Shown: positions 1-9,505 of the stretch, piece by piece
How the letters are laid out: every line of letters begins with the position of its first letter
Position numbering within the stretch: position 1 is the stretch's first letter
DNA from: Bacteroidota bacterium
GTDB taxonomy: Bacteria; Bacteroidota; Bacteroidia; Flavobacteriales; Weeksellaceae
NCBI GenBank assembly: GCA_023411265.1
Contig: JAEYOX010000020.1
Location: 6,598 to 70,597, forward strand
Reading direction: 5' to 3'
DNA length: 64,000 nt
Position numbers and translations under genes: made by a program
Notes under the pieces: generated by a model
Database searches by the model: none
Seen by the model: only the letters and a program-made list of their open reading frames with translations
Told to the model about the DNA's origin: nothing

Positions 1-109
1 AATAAGGTATTTATTATAACATTTTTGTTTTGATAAAAATAATTAAAAATTGTTAAGTGACAAATTTATTATTATTCACTTCATGGTAATTCTATTAAAA
101 ACACCTTTC

Positions 110-2038
110 CTAATTTAATTTCCTGTTTATTACCCTGTCCATATAATCCTGATACCAGGCCTTGCAAAGCTTAATCCCTCTTTCAATTTCAATATTATTC
201 ACCTTACCGAGAAGATTTTTTTCCATATTCAGATCAGACTGGTCATAGACTCCAACTACCTCATTTCCGTTGAATCGGTAAATATAATTCCCGATGATCA
301 TCTGTTCATTAATAGAATCGGAATTGACAATGAGATGCGGATACTGTTTTTCTGAAACTAGGCTTCTACCCCAGCTTCGGATTTTTTTGTTATAACCGAT
401 CAGATCCGCCAGCGTAGGATAAATATCCATTTGCTGCGCCGGTTCATGATTCACGCCTTTCAGTGCGTATTCAGGGTTCGGGGAATAAAATAAAATAGGA
501 ACTGCATAGCGGTTCATCGTTTTTTCATATTCGGGATAGTACACCTGATTGGTATGATCGCCGGTAATCACAAAAATCGTGTTGTGAAACCATGGTTTAT
601 TTTTAACACTTTCAAAGAACTGACGAATGGCCCAATCCGTGTACTGCATAGGTTGGTGCATTTCAATATTCCCCTTTTTGAATTTTCCCTGATACCTTTC
701 GGGAATTCTGAACGGATGATGAGATGATGCCGTAAACATTGTGCTCATAAAAGGTTGCTTTTTGCCGATATTCTCTCCGAAATACTGCAGAAAAGGTTCA
801 TCCCAGATGGCCCACATTCCGTCGAAATCGGCATCATTATTATACTCGGTTTTTCCGAAATAATGCTGAAATCCCAGAATATTTCCGAATCCTTGAAAAC
901 CCATGGAACCATTCGGGGCACCGTGATAAAATGAGGTTTCATATCCCAGTTCATTGCATACCGAAACGATGGACTGAATTTTCTGATTGGAATACGGCGA
1001 ACTGGTAAAAGCATCCGTAAGCGCAGGAATTCCAGCCAGAATGCTGCTCATTCCGTGAATCGACTGTCTGCCATTGGCAAAAGCATTCGGGAAAATAAGG
1101 CTTTCCTTCGCAAGACTGTCCACAAAACGGGTGTATGAAACAAAATTTTCAATGTTTCTATCCTTGTTAAACGCTCCTGAATATTCTCTTCCGAAAGATT
1201 CTACAATGAAAATCACAATATTCGGGCGTTCTTTTACTGATCTGTTATACGTTTTGTAAGGATGAATATTCTCTTCAATGAACGCTTCATCCACAAAATT
1301 CACCAACCGGAAATTATTACTGTTAATGGTACGGATAAACGAAAATGCGCTGTTCAGAACCACATTACCCTGAGCGGGAATTTTTACATGCTTATTGGCG
1401 TCCACCATATTGATCGGACGCGTGCTGTGCCGGAAATCACCTCGGATACCACCGACCGCCAACGTGGCCACGACGCATAGGGTGACAATGGAAAAAAAGA
1501 AATAGGGAATCAATTTCTTTGGTTTTTTTGATTCCACTTTCACTTTTCTGTACAGCCAAATCCACAGCGCTATGAGAACAACAAACCAAATCAGCACCAA
1601 AGGATGCTGCATCACCGAAACGCCAAAAACCTTAAACAAATTGGATTCGTGTTGAGCCACATGCATGGCGGCAATTGTAAGGCGCGTCTGACTGAATTTA
1701 AAGTAAATAAAATCCCCAAAGTTTAAAGAATACGCGATTCCGTTGGTGATAAAATAAATCCAGAACAGTATTTTCTGGTAATACTTTTTTGTATTGACGA
1801 TCACTGGAATCAGACTAAGCAGAATAAACAAGCTGTTGACATAGAGAATCGCCGTGGTATCGAAAGCGATGCCATGCCACGCGAGGTTCAGATAATCTGA
1901 AATTCCATCCACTTTAATCAGGTCTTTATTATAAAACCAAAACAAAAACCTGGCAATCTGATAGAAAAAATAAGCCAGAAACAGGCGATAAAACAAAGCC
2001 AACACCTCTCCCGTCCGGTATTCCTTAAAAAAATTCAT
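110..2038 (-). CDS. LTA synthase-family membrane sulfatase/phosphotransferase
   Basis: About 642 residues. The first ~200 are five hydrophobic segments, followed by an extracytoplasmic alkaline-phosphatase-fold domain. Visible motifs are PNIVIFIVESFGREYSG (metal-site start), GRQSIHGMSSILAGIP (nucleophile loop, Ser probably replacing the Thr of LtaS), HHPFRIP and FVITGDHT. The family transfers phosphoglycerol- or phosphoethanolamine-type groups; Gram-negative bacteria lack lipoteichoic acid, so the substrate here is unknown and probably an envelope glycan or lipid. The reading frame opens to 2074, but a TAAATTTG box at 2051-2044 would then lie inside the gene, so I place the start at MNFFKEYR (2038). 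It is divergent from the phosphatidylserine synthase gene. Confidence 0.85.
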   Translation of the reverse strand: MNFFKEYRTGEVLALFYRLFLAYFFYQIARFLFWFYNKDLIKVDGISDYLNLAWHGIAFDTTAILYVNSLFILLSLIPVIVNTKKYYQKILFWIYFITNGIAYSLNFGDFIYFKFSQTRLTIAAMHVAQHESNLFKVFGVSVMQHPLVLIWFVVLIALWIWLYRKVKVESKKPKKLIPYFFFSIVTLCVVATLAVGGIRGDFRHSTRPINMVDANKHVKIPAQGNVVLNSAFSFIRTINSNNFRLVNFVDEAFIEENIHPYKTYNRSVKERPNIVIFIVESFGREYSGAFNKDRNIENFVSYTRFVDSLAKESLIFPNAFANGRQSIHGMSSILAGIPALTDAFTSSPYSNQKIQSIVSVCNELGYETSFYHGAPNGSMGFQGFGNILGFQHYFGKTEYNNDADFDGMWAIWDEPFLQYFGENIGKKQPFMSTMFTASSHHPFRIPERYQGKFKKGNIEMHQPMQYTDWAIRQFFESVKNKPWFHNTIFVITGDHTNQVYYPEYEKTMNRYAVPILFYSPNPEYALKGVNHEPAQQMDIYPTLADLIGYNKKIRSWGRSLVSEKQYPHLIVNSDSINEQMIIGNYIYRFNGNEVVGVYDQSDLNMEKNLLGKVNNIEIERGIKLCKAWYQDYMDRVINRKLN

Positions 2039-2043
2039 AGGTG

Positions 2044-2051
2044 CAAATTTA
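2044..2051 (-). promoter_or_regulatory. -7 promoter box of the LTA-synthase-like gene
   Basis: TAAATTTG on the minus strand matches the Bacteroidota -7 consensus TAnnTTTG exactly and ends five bases before the ATG at 2038. The predicted transcript starts at or within a base or two of the start codon. Confidence 0.65.
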
Positions 2052-2117
2052 CATTTAATTAATATACGGTTCATTCAGAACCCTGAACCTTCTGAATTCC
2101 GAACCAATAAAAAACGC

Positions 2118-2125
2118 TATTTTTG
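2118..2125 (+). promoter_or_regulatory. -7 promoter box of pssA
   Basis: TATTTTTG, an exact TAnnTTTG match, ends four bases before the pssA ATG at 2130, so the mRNA is predicted to be leaderless. It lies back to back with the box of the divergent gene at 2044-2051. Confidence 0.65.
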
Positions 2126-2129
2126 CACT

Positions 2130-2843
2130 ATGAGCTTTTTCCGCAACCAGCTGGCCAATATCCTCACTCTTGGAAACCTGTTTTCCGGAACGATCGGCGT
2201 TATTCATTTGATTCAAAATGATCTTCACACAGCATTTCTCTGCATGGTGATCTCTCTGGTTCTAGACTTTTTTGACGGCTTTATTGCGCGTGCATTAAAA
2301 TCCAATTCAAGTCTGGGTGCCCAGCTGGATTCCCTGGCCGATATGGTGAGTTTTGGGGCTCTTCCGGGAGTTGCGATGTTCAACATGATGGAACCTTTTG
2401 GTTCAACACTTTTCGGCATCTCTCTTCCTTTTGATATTCAGTATTTAGGGCTGTTTATCACGCTTTTTTCCTGTTTGAGGCTTGCTATTTTCAATATTGA
2501 TGACGAACAGAAATATTTTTTCAAAGGTCTCAATACGCCCACCAACACAGTGCTGATTTTGGGATTGCTTTATACTTCACAAGAAAGTGCTTTTGTCACT
2601 TCTTTGTTGGAAAGTCCGCTTTTTCTACTTGCACTCACGGCGCTCAGTTCCTGGCTGCTCATTAGTCCGATCCGGATGATTGCAATGAAATTCAAATCGA
2701 AAAGAATCCAGGACAACCTACCGAAAATTGTTCTGGCTGCAGGTTCTGTCTTCCTTTTACTCTTCTTCAGAACTCTTGCGTTGCCTTTATTGGTGCTTTA
2801 TTACATTTTAGTTTCGGTCATTTTCCAAAAGCATCTGAGATAA
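2130..2843 (+). CDS. pssA: CDP-diacylglycerol-serine O-phosphatidyltransferase
   Basis: 237 residues, a polytopic inner-membrane enzyme that makes phosphatidylserine from CDP-diacylglycerol and serine, the precursor of phosphatidylethanolamine. The CDP-alcohol phosphotransferase signature is visible as DFFDGFIAR followed by GAQLDSLADMVSFG (the DG..AR......G...D...D pattern) near residues 46-76. Several hydrophobic segments follow. The start is fixed by a -7 box just upstream. The exonuclease gene begins 39 bases after its stop and may be co-transcribed. Confidence 0.93.
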   Translation: MSFFRNQLANILTLGNLFSGTIGVIHLIQNDLHTAFLCMVISLVLDFFDGFIARALKSNSSLGAQLDSLADMVSFGALPGVAMFNMMEPFGSTLFGISLPFDIQYLGLFITLFSCLRLAIFNIDDEQKYFFKGLNTPTNTVLILGLLYTSQESAFVTSLLESPLFLLALTALSSWLLISPIRMIAMKFKSKRIQDNLPKIVLAAGSVFLLLFFRTLALPLLVLYYILVSVIFQKHLR

Positions 2844-2882
2844 TCACTCACATTAAAACCGCTATTTTCTCTACATAAAATT

Positions 2883-3647
2883 ATGAACTTAAAACTGTAT
2901 AAACCGCTCTGTGTATTCGATCTGGAAACGACCGGAACCAATGTGGGGAAAGACCGGATTGTGGAAATCTGCGTTTTAAAAGTATATCCTGATGCTTCGC
3001 GAGAAAGCCGCACCTGGCGGATAAATCCGGAGATGTATATTCCGAAAGAGGCCGCTGCCATTCACGGTATTACGGACGATGACGTAAAAGATGCACCGAA
3101 GTTCCGAGATATTGCGCCGAAAATTATGGAAATGATTTCCGGAACTGATCTCGCAGGTTTTAATTCCAACCGTTTTGATGTGCCTTTGCTTGCAGAAGAA
3201 CTCTTGAGAGCAGGCCACGACTTCGACCTCAGCAAATTCAAACTGGTGGATGCCCAGACGATTTTTCATAAAAAAGAGCCGAGGAACCTCTCCGCTGCCT
3301 ACCGTTTTTACTGTCAGAAAGAATTGGAAAATGCCCACTCTGCTGAAGCCGACGTTCAGGCTACATTTGAAGTTTTAGACGCTCAAGTAGCCCATTACGA
3401 TGATTTGCCAAATGACATTGCCGGACTGAGTGAGTTTTCCTTTCACAATCGTTTTGCGGATCTGGCAGGATTTATCGCTTTTGATGATGACCAAAAGGAA
3501 ATCTTCACTTTTGGGAAATACAAAGGACAACGGGTGAAGGATGTCTTTCAGAAAGACTTAGGTTATTACGGCTGGATTCAGAACGCTGATTTTCCGCTGT
3601 ACACCAAAAAGGTTCTGACAGGAATACAACTTCGTTCGAGATTTTAA
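2883..3647 (+). CDS. DEDD 3'-5' exonuclease, DnaQ-like, with C-terminal DUF3820-like domain
   Basis: 254 residues. The N-terminal domain has the ExoI motif FDLETTGT (residues ~13-20), an ExoII region FNSNRFDVPLL and an ExoIII-like HSAEADVQAT, which together give the DEDDh active site of DNA polymerase III epsilon-type exonucleases. The C-terminal part has FTFGKYKGQRVKDV, typical of the small DUF3820/quorum-sensing-regulated-factor domain. The family acts in DNA proofreading or repair; because it stands apart from dnaE, its specific role is not clear. The gene ends at a strong bidirectional terminator. Confidence 0.88.
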   Translation: MNLKLYKPLCVFDLETTGTNVGKDRIVEICVLKVYPDASRESRTWRINPEMYIPKEAAAIHGITDDDVKDAPKFRDIAPKIMEMISGTDLAGFNSNRFDVPLLAEELLRAGHDFDLSKFKLVDAQTIFHKKEPRNLSAAYRFYCQKELENAHSAEADVQATFEVLDAQVAHYDDLPNDIAGLSEFSFHNRFADLAGFIAFDDDQKEIFTFGKYKGQRVKDVFQKDLGYYGWIQNADFPLYTKKVLTGIQLRSRF

Positions 3648-3666
3648 ACTTCAAAACAGACCGCAT

Positions 3667-3703
3667 AAAAAAGCCGTTACAGAAATTTCCGTAACGGCTT
3701 TTC
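3667..3703. terminator. Bidirectional intrinsic terminator
   Basis: Perfect 10-bp stem AAGCCGTTAC/GTAACGGCTT (3671-3680 with 3691-3700), flanked by A-run and T-run, between two convergent genes. Confidence 0.85.
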
Positions 3704-3718
3704 ATTATATCATTTCTA

Positions 3719-6700
3719 TCATTTATTTCTAATCATCAGTTTTGTACTGCCGTAGTTTACTGATGTTCCTGCGATATTCATGATCAGCACGCCTGTCGGA
3801 AGGCTGAGATTTTCAAAAAGCAGCTCATTCCGGCCTTCGTTCAGAAATACTCTGGAACTGTATTGTATCTTTCCGCTCATATCATAGATGGTCACATTCG
3901 CAAAAGTATTGATTTCGCTGTACAGCAACGCATTGAATGTACCGTTAGAAGGATTCGGATATACCACATATTCATTCTTCATCATTGTCAGCAGGCTTTC
4001 GTAACCTTCGGGTGCTGTTTTGGTGAATTTGACATCCTTAATCACCAGATCCAGCATATTAGTTTCTGCCTGTGCTGGCAAAAAGGTGAAAGTAAGAGTG
4101 GTGAGATCTTCTACGGTCATTTTCGCACTGTTGCCTTCGGATTTAAAATAATCGAAAGGAATATAATAGGTTTGTTCGTAATTTTTAATATTCAGTGGTG
4201 CTTTATATTGGTTTTTCCACTCTTTCACAGAAGATTTTACCAGACCAATATCCAGCAGCCCGCTTCCTTTTGCCGTGAAGGCAATGAATTTATAATCGCT
4301 GTAATCATCAGGAAGATTTCCGGGATATAAAGATTTGTACAATGTGATATAATCATCCGTTTTGGTGGTTAGATTTACCGTTCTGTGCACCGCTTTTTCC
4401 TCATCTTTATATACTCTGTCAAAATTATTATACACTCTGTAATTCTCAATTTTAGTGTATTGTTTGTCATAGTCCAATCCCCAGTTTCCGTCGGCATGAT
4501 AGAAAGCATCTTGAATCTGTCCGTCAACTTTGATGAGTCCGTCAAATTCATAAGCATCTTTAATTTCAATGGTCAGCGTTTGTTCCGGCTCGGAGTTCAG
4601 CGGTTCGTAGCGCATTCCGTAGCCGTTGGTTTCGGTATGGTTTTCTTCCATTTCAATTTCGATTGCCTGTCCTCTTTCCACACTTTTCAGTTTCATCACA
4701 AGATTGATTCCTTCTCTGGAGATTTTCGCAGCATAGGTTTTGGGAAGTTTTTGAACTTCTGCCTGAATGACAGGAAGAGAACCGTTGAGATTCGTCAGAA
4801 TATCCTCCACCAGTTTCACCGTGTAACCCGGATTGCTGGCCCATACCTGAAAGTTATAAACATCCTTCGACTGGATATATTCCTTCACAAACCAGTTGGT
4901 CTGAAGTGAATAATGAGAATCTGTATCATTGAGCCCTACTGCAAAAGATATGGCATATTCTACTGCACCGTTTCTTTGTCTGATGGCCTGTTCCAGAAAA
5001 TTATATCCTTTTATTTTCACTTTTTTCACGTAAAGGATTTCCGCACCTCTCAGCCTGTCGCAGGAAGCCTTGGTATGGTTGTACACTTTATTGGCAGTTC
5101 TCACTCCCAAAACCACTGCTTTGGTTTTACCACCAAGAGAAAAATCAACACTCAATACCTCTTCAGCGACGGTATAATCCAGAATATCGGTGGGCGAGGT
5201 AACGTGGGCTACACTTCCGGGAACTAATTGTGAAGGAAACATATTCAACAATGTGAGTCCTGCCAATGAATGCTGAGAAGCATAATTTCCGCTTTGAGCA
5301 ACCATTTCATTTTTTTTGAAAATTAAAGCATTTGTTTTTTCAAGTTTTGTTGGAAGACTTTTCTTTTTTCTCTGTAAATAAACTTTGGTTACGGCATCGC
5401 CGAGACTTTCACTTTCCAAACCACCGTCATTTCCGGGGCTTACTTCTTCAACATCTATGATAACCGGAATTTCCAATTTTCCTTCACAACCGTTCGCATC
5501 AATTGTATTCACCGTTACCATATAAAGTCCTTCATGTGTGAAGGTAAAATTTACCACACTCTGATTCGGGAAAAGACCTGTTGCTCCTCCCTGCAAATCC
5601 CAGGAAAAACTGCTGAACAAATTCACATTGGTGAGTGTCAGTTGCTTGGTTACCGATCCGTTGCCCGGTACAGAACCTGTGATATTTACCAAAGGAGTTT
5701 CCGGCTGATGAACCGTCACCGTGGTGGTTTTGGCATTATATCCTGCTGCGTTGGTAGCAGTCAGTGAGACTGTATACGTTCCCGGTGCTGTGTAGGTTTT
5801 CACAGGATTCATTACGGTGCTGATGGTACCGTCACCAAAATCCCAATGGTAGGTTATAGGATCCGTTCCTGTAGTGGTATTGTTAAAAACAAAAGAATGA
5901 TCTGAAAGACACTGCGCAGAAGCATTCACTGTAAAGTCGGCTACAGGAGCAACAACAGGTGCCACGACGCATGATGGCAGCGAAGGGGTGAAATTGGCAT
6001 AATGCATTTCGCCCGAGTTCTGTTTAAATGATTTTGCAATCAGCTGCCCTTCAATATTGCTGTTATGCCCATTTTTATCTACATCCGCAAAAGGTGCAAA
6101 AATAGTCCCTTCCAGAGTATCTCCGCTGATCATTTTGATTTCGGTAGCATTATAAAAATTATAAATCACATACGGACAATTGTTTTTCCCTCCAAATCCG
6201 GGCTGGTTCCACACTTTCCAGTTAAAGGTGCCCGCAGCATCCACATTGATGACGAGAATCCGGTTGGCACTGGGCTGATTAACAAAAGTAATTTCTGACA
6301 CGCTGTTCAGTTCACTTCCTTTAATGTTAAGATAATTAATACCGTTTAGCAAAGTTATTTTAATCTGATTCGGAAGGTTACCCATCGTCACAGGATTTCC
6401 GTTTGGATTGGTAAGTTGTGCATTATGGATACATTGGGAAAGGTCTAACGAAGTCGCTCTCATTTGCGTAAAAGCAGCGGCAAAATCAATCAGATTTCCC
6501 TGATGCACAGGGTTATTCACCGGGCTTACATTTCCGAAAAATGGTGCATTATTCTGCAAAGAAATCCGTGGATTGCTGTCATATCCACCGGTAGCTTTGG
6601 TGATTCTGATATTGGCATTAGCATTATTATTATCTTTATACCAAACCTTTGCGTCGGTAAGATCACCAATTTTCACATAGCCTTTATTCACTTTCAGATC

Positions 6701-6976
6701 GCCGTTACCCTGAAAAGTCAACTTTCCGCCTACAACGAGACCAATTGCCTGTCCGCCTACCAGAAAGTTTCCGGCATTATGTGCGGCAACCTGATAGTTT
6801 CCGGTGATGGATAGATTACCTCCTGCAGCTACAGGACCTTCCGATTCATTAGATTTCAATTCAAGATTGTTTTCTACGAAAACGTTAAAGCCCAAAGCAG
6901 GACTGACAGGGTTTTGAGACCGCAGAAAAGATCCGCACAGAAGCAGTACCCAAACCAAAAATAGTTGTGATTTCAT
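3719..6976 (-). CDS. T9SS-secreted choice-of-anchor-A / PKD surface protein
   Basis: 1085 residues. A signal peptide (ending LRSQ near residue 21) is followed by a choice-of-anchor A-type domain (about residues 25-330, with FVENNLELKSNESEGPVAAG), a PKD domain (about 345-425, with YHWDFGDGT and YTAPGTYTVSLTATNAAG), a second PKD-like domain (430-510), a long unassigned region of about 480 residues and a C-terminal type A sorting domain starting YPNPSNGTF. The last marks export by the type IX system and attachment to the cell surface. It is a single gene with its own promoter. The middle region may be a carbohydrate- or protein-binding module; I do not recognise it. Confidence 0.88.
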   Translation of the reverse strand: MKSQLFLVWVLLLCGSFLRSQNPVSPALGFNVFVENNLELKSNESEGPVAAGGNLSITGNYQVAAHNAGNFLVGGQAIGLVVGGKLTFQGNGDLKVNKGYVKIGDLTDAKVWYKDNNNANANIRITKATGGYDSNPRISLQNNAPFFGNVSPVNNPVHQGNLIDFAAAFTQMRATSLDLSQCIHNAQLTNPNGNPVTMGNLPNQIKITLLNGINYLNIKGSELNSVSEITFVNQPSANRILVINVDAAGTFNWKVWNQPGFGGKNNCPYVIYNFYNATEIKMISGDTLEGTIFAPFADVDKNGHNSNIEGQLIAKSFKQNSGEMHYANFTPSLPSCVVAPVVAPVADFTVNASAQCLSDHSFVFNNTTTGTDPITYHWDFGDGTISTVMNPVKTYTAPGTYTVSLTATNAAGYNAKTTTVTVHQPETPLVNITGSVPGNGSVTKQLTLTNVNLFSSFSWDLQGGATGLFPNQSVVNFTFTHEGLYMVTVNTIDANGCEGKLEIPVIIDVEEVSPGNDGGLESESLGDAVTKVYLQRKKKSLPTKLEKTNALIFKKNEMVAQSGNYASQHSLAGLTLLNMFPSQLVPGSVAHVTSPTDILDYTVAEEVLSVDFSLGGKTKAVVLGVRTANKVYNHTKASCDRLRGAEILYVKKVKIKGYNFLEQAIRQRNGAVEYAISFAVGLNDTDSHYSLQTNWFVKEYIQSKDVYNFQVWASNPGYTVKLVEDILTNLNGSLPVIQAEVQKLPKTYAAKISREGINLVMKLKSVERGQAIEIEMEENHTETNGYGMRYEPLNSEPEQTLTIEIKDAYEFDGLIKVDGQIQDAFYHADGNWGLDYDKQYTKIENYRVYNNFDRVYKDEEKAVHRTVNLTTKTDDYITLYKSLYPGNLPDDYSDYKFIAFTAKGSGLLDIGLVKSSVKEWKNQYKAPLNIKNYEQTYYIPFDYFKSEGNSAKMTVEDLTTLTFTFLPAQAETNMLDLVIKDVKFTKTAPEGYESLLTMMKNEYVVYPNPSNGTFNALLYSEINTFANVTIYDMSGKIQYSSRVFLNEGRNELLFENLSLPTGVLIMNIAGTSVNYGSTKLMIRNK

Positions 6977-7088
6977 TTGTGTTTTTTATCATTTATGCTG
7001 CAAAGATAACTCATTTTTAAAGTTCTTTCAGACATGGCGGCGATTTTTACTTCTTATATGCAAAATATCATGCAGTTTAGGACGTAAA

Positions 7089-7265
7089 ATGCAGACGCCC
7101 CACATTTTCTTGGAGGATTTTTTTGAAGAAATGAATGGGGACCCGCCCAATACCTGTTGGATACACAAACTAGCTTCGCTGACAGTCGTGGCATTTCTGG
7201 AATTCATAATAAGTATTTCATGGATTTGTTTATATTTACCATTCTATTATGGACATTTAAACTAG
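7089..7265 (+). CDS. Possible 58-residue membrane microprotein
   Basis: ATG at 7089 opens a 58-codon frame: an acidic N-terminus (LEDFFEEMNGD) and one hydrophobic stretch, LTVVAFLEFIISISWICLYL, ending YYGHLN. There is no recognised homologue and no clear promoter box. It sits in the 333-base gap between the T9SS protein and the next exported protein; nothing else is apparent there. It could equally be chance or the remnant of a longer gene. Confidence 0.2.
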   Translation: MQTPHIFLEDFFEEMNGDPPNTCWIHKLASLTVVAFLEFIISISWICLYLPFYYGHLN

Positions 7266-7309
7266 GACTTACTGCATTTAAAATAAAAATTAATTTAAAA
7301 TAATTACAT

Positions 7310-7732
7310 ATGAAAACTCCGATGTACCTTCTAATGCTATTTATTTTCTCCTCACTAATGTCGGCCCAAAAGATGTCTGATGGGCTTTACAGTGTCACAC
7401 TGTCTGAGCAGGACCAACGGGATTTTGATTATACAGCATTTTCTACAACGCGCCGAATTAAGCAGAATACAGGTAATTACACCTTGTATAAACAGGGTAA
7501 AGAAATTGCTGCAGGTAACTTTGTAATGCAGACTATTGGTGATAAGGATCCGGAGCTAAATTTTAATAGAGGCCATTTTACCATTGGGCACAATTTGGTT
7601 TATGACCGTGCGAAGAAGACATTCAACTATGGCGGAACTAACTATAAACCTAAAAATACCGATACGTTGGAAAATATTATATTAAGCGGAATATTGATCG
7701 TGGCAGAGGTGGCGAAATTTGAAGATGAATAA
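7310..7732 (+). CDS. Small exported protein of unknown function
   Basis: 140 residues with a clear signal peptide (MKTPMYLLMLFIFSSLMSAQ). The mature part is about 120 residues, polar, with YTLYKQGKEIAAGNFVMQTIGDKDPE resembling repeated beta strands (split motif: YTLYKQGKEIAAG, then NFVMQTIGD). No family is recognised. It is the first of four small genes in an AT-rich accessory patch. Confidence 0.6.
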   Translation: MKTPMYLLMLFIFSSLMSAQKMSDGLYSVTLSEQDQRDFDYTAFSTTRRIKQNTGNYTLYKQGKEIAAGNFVMQTIGDKDPELNFNRGHFTIGHNLVYDRAKKTFNYGGTNYKPKNTDTLENIILSGILIVAEVAKFEDE

Positions 7733-7805
7733 AGATTTCTTCGTCTACGAAGTACAAAAAATATTCTAACTCTTGAGCAAATTATAAACACAATGTTCAC
7801 GACTC

Positions 7806-8319
7806 ATGAACCCTCTAATCACCGCATTATTTTTTATTTTTTTGTCGTTGGTGAGTTGCGATCATAAATCAAAAGCTCCTGAGAGTACACAATATAATAG
7901 TGATTCATCTGACAGTGTATCTTTCTATGACTTCAGTTTTATGATGGAAGTGGTTGATGAGCGATATGGCGTTGTCGAAAATATTAAGTACGATGGATTT
8001 CTAACTCAGAATAAAGACAGCTGCTTTATACAACATCATATTTTTGTTGATGAATCCAATAATGAGTATAAGGTTCCGAAACAACAAACAATCAGAATTT
8101 CTGTGTCCAAAATGGATTCAGTCTACCATATCATTGCAAATACTGTAACTCCAAAATACCTGAGAAATAAAATCAATACAGAAAGTCCCTCCAATAAAAT
8201 CCCTTGACGATGAATGGAAAATATGCAAAATAAAATTAGATCGGAAACTCAGAGGCAATATCTATGAAACTGAAGATCCTAATTATCAATACTTGATTAG
8301 ATACATTTTAAAGAATTGA
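7806..8319 (+). pseudogene. Frameshifted small lipoprotein gene
   Basis: The first frame gives 133 residues starting with a lipoprotein signal (FFIFLSLVSC, lipobox Cys ~19) and stops at 8205-8207. The +1 frame continues directly with coding-like sequence, SLDDEWKICKIKLDRKL then RGNIYETEDPNYQYLIRY, to a stop at 8317-8319. Removing one A from the AAAA run at 8196-8199 joins the two frames into one 170-residue protein. Either the gene is broken by a 1-base insertion or the base is a homopolymer sequencing error. Function unknown. Confidence 0.6.
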
Positions 8320-8329
8320 TACATTAAAG

Positions 8330-8707
8330 ATGGTGGCAGAAATTATTTGGAAAAGATCCTACGCATATATTATTGATATAATGATCATTAGTGTTCCTAT
8401 GTATGTATATATGATTGTTTTTTGGGAGAAATTTATTACAATCACACCGGACAATCTTTTAATTACTGCCCTTATGATCCAGTTGCTACCCTTTCTTGTT
8501 TATTTTTTTGTTGCCGAAGTTTATTTTGGAAAAACAGTTGGAAAGAAAGCGATGAATCTAAAAGTTATTGCAGAGAAAAACAGATATAAGTCAGTACTGA
8601 TAAGAACCATTTGTAGACTGATACCCATGGATCTGATTACCTTTATCTTTTTAGGAGATCGGTTGTTACACGATTATTTATCTAATACAAAAGTAATGTA
8701 CCAATAA
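8330..8707 (+). CDS. RDD-family membrane protein
   Basis: 125 residues with three hydrophobic segments. The first begins KRSYAYIIDIMIISVPMYVY (RDD-type arginine and aspartate), and the region FGKTVGKKAMNLKVI is the characteristic 'GKTxGK..xGLKV' element after helix 2. RDD proteins are poorly understood small integral membrane proteins, some linked to ion or osmotic homeostasis. It lies 10 bases after the frameshifted lipoprotein and 7 before the next lipoprotein, so probably one transcript. Confidence 0.75.
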   Translation: MVAEIIWKRSYAYIIDIMIISVPMYVYMIVFWEKFITITPDNLLITALMIQLLPFLVYFFVAEVYFGKTVGKKAMNLKVIAEKNRYKSVLIRTICRLIPMDLITFIFLGDRLLHDYLSNTKVMYQ

Positions 8708-8714
8708 ATTAAAC

Positions 8715-9203
8715 ATGGTAATAATAAAGATAAACAGGCTTTATGTCCCGATATTGATAGGATTCGTAATGATTGTCAGTTGTGACAAAAAAAGCATATC
8801 TCTGGAAAAACAAGTATTAGGTATTATTGATTCTCTTGCGAAGGATAAAAAACATTCATACAAACTTTTTACTGTTCAGCAGCAAAGCAAATGGAATAAG
8901 AGGTTCATTAAAATATCAACAGCTGAATTTTTTAACATGGATTCTGCAGTATATCATACGTCGAGCAATGGCAACATCATAGTTTATTATTCTAATATTT
9001 TCAATAAGGATCAGAAGCAGGATACAGATATTTATCAGCATTTAAGTTATAAGAAAGAAACCATCTCCATTTTTCATCCCAGATATATCATATTAGAAAT
9101 AAATGAGAATGAGATTTTAAGAGATCTTAATGATGATAAAAAAAGAGCACAACTGTTTCGATATGAAGATAGAAATGTACCTGAACCAGTGCGGAGTCAT
9201 TAA
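8715..9203 (+). CDS. Small lipoprotein of unknown function
   Basis: 162 residues. The N-terminus YVPILIGFVMIVSC is a lipoprotein signal with Cys ~24. The remainder is polar with alternating strands (GNIIVYYSNIFNKDQKQDTD). No family is recognised. It follows the RDD gene by 7 bases and is the last gene of this patch. Confidence 0.6.
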   Translation: MVIIKINRLYVPILIGFVMIVSCDKKSISLEKQVLGIIDSLAKDKKHSYKLFTVQQQSKWNKRFIKISTAEFFNMDSAVYHTSSNGNIIVYYSNIFNKDQKQDTDIYQHLSYKKETISIFHPRYIILEINENEILRDLNDDKKRAQLFRYEDRNVPEPVRSH

Positions 9204-9493
9204 AGTGTATTCATATCAGAAATGGAGAATTTGTAGTATGAGTCTTGGTTTTTGCAGATATTCCACAGAAAGGGTACCTTTAAATCTACATTCTAAAAAC
9301 TAACTATGTGCGATGCTCAAAATATCGCTACTTGGAGTAGTCTAATTCCATTTTAACATTCTTAAAATGCACCTTGCTCAGACAAGACACTTTAAAATGA
9401 CAAAATTAATTATCATCCATAGTGAACTCATAATTATGCTTCCAATACCTTAGCATTGCGTCCATCTCCCTGGCGATAATTGCAAGTTTTCAC
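9204..9493. other. Non-coding gap, nothing recognised
   Basis: AT-rich sequence with no convincing gene, repeat or hairpin terminator. A few coding-like codons on the minus strand near 9412-9480 are too short to call. Confidence 0.4.
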
Positions 9494-9501
9494 TAAATTT
9501 A
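9494..9501 (+). promoter_or_regulatory. -7 box of the FAH-family gene
   Basis: TAAATTTA, one base from TAnnTTTG, ends four bases before the ATG at 9506, again predicting a leaderless mRNA. Confidence 0.45.
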
Positions 9502-9505
9502 CACC

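Noticed and set aside
61..90. Imperfect AAGTGA...TCACTT hairpin after the LTA-synthase-like gene.
   Set aside because: Very AT-rich with a loop of about 15 bases and short stem; too weak to call a terminator.
4385..4909. Long open frames on the plus strand opposite the T9SS surface protein.
   Set aside because: The minus-strand gene has clear domain order; the plus frames have skewed, repetitive composition and no motifs.
9412..9480. Short coding-like stretch on the minus strand in the gap before the FAH gene.
   Set aside because: Only about 20 codons, no start in a promoter context and no recognised similarity.
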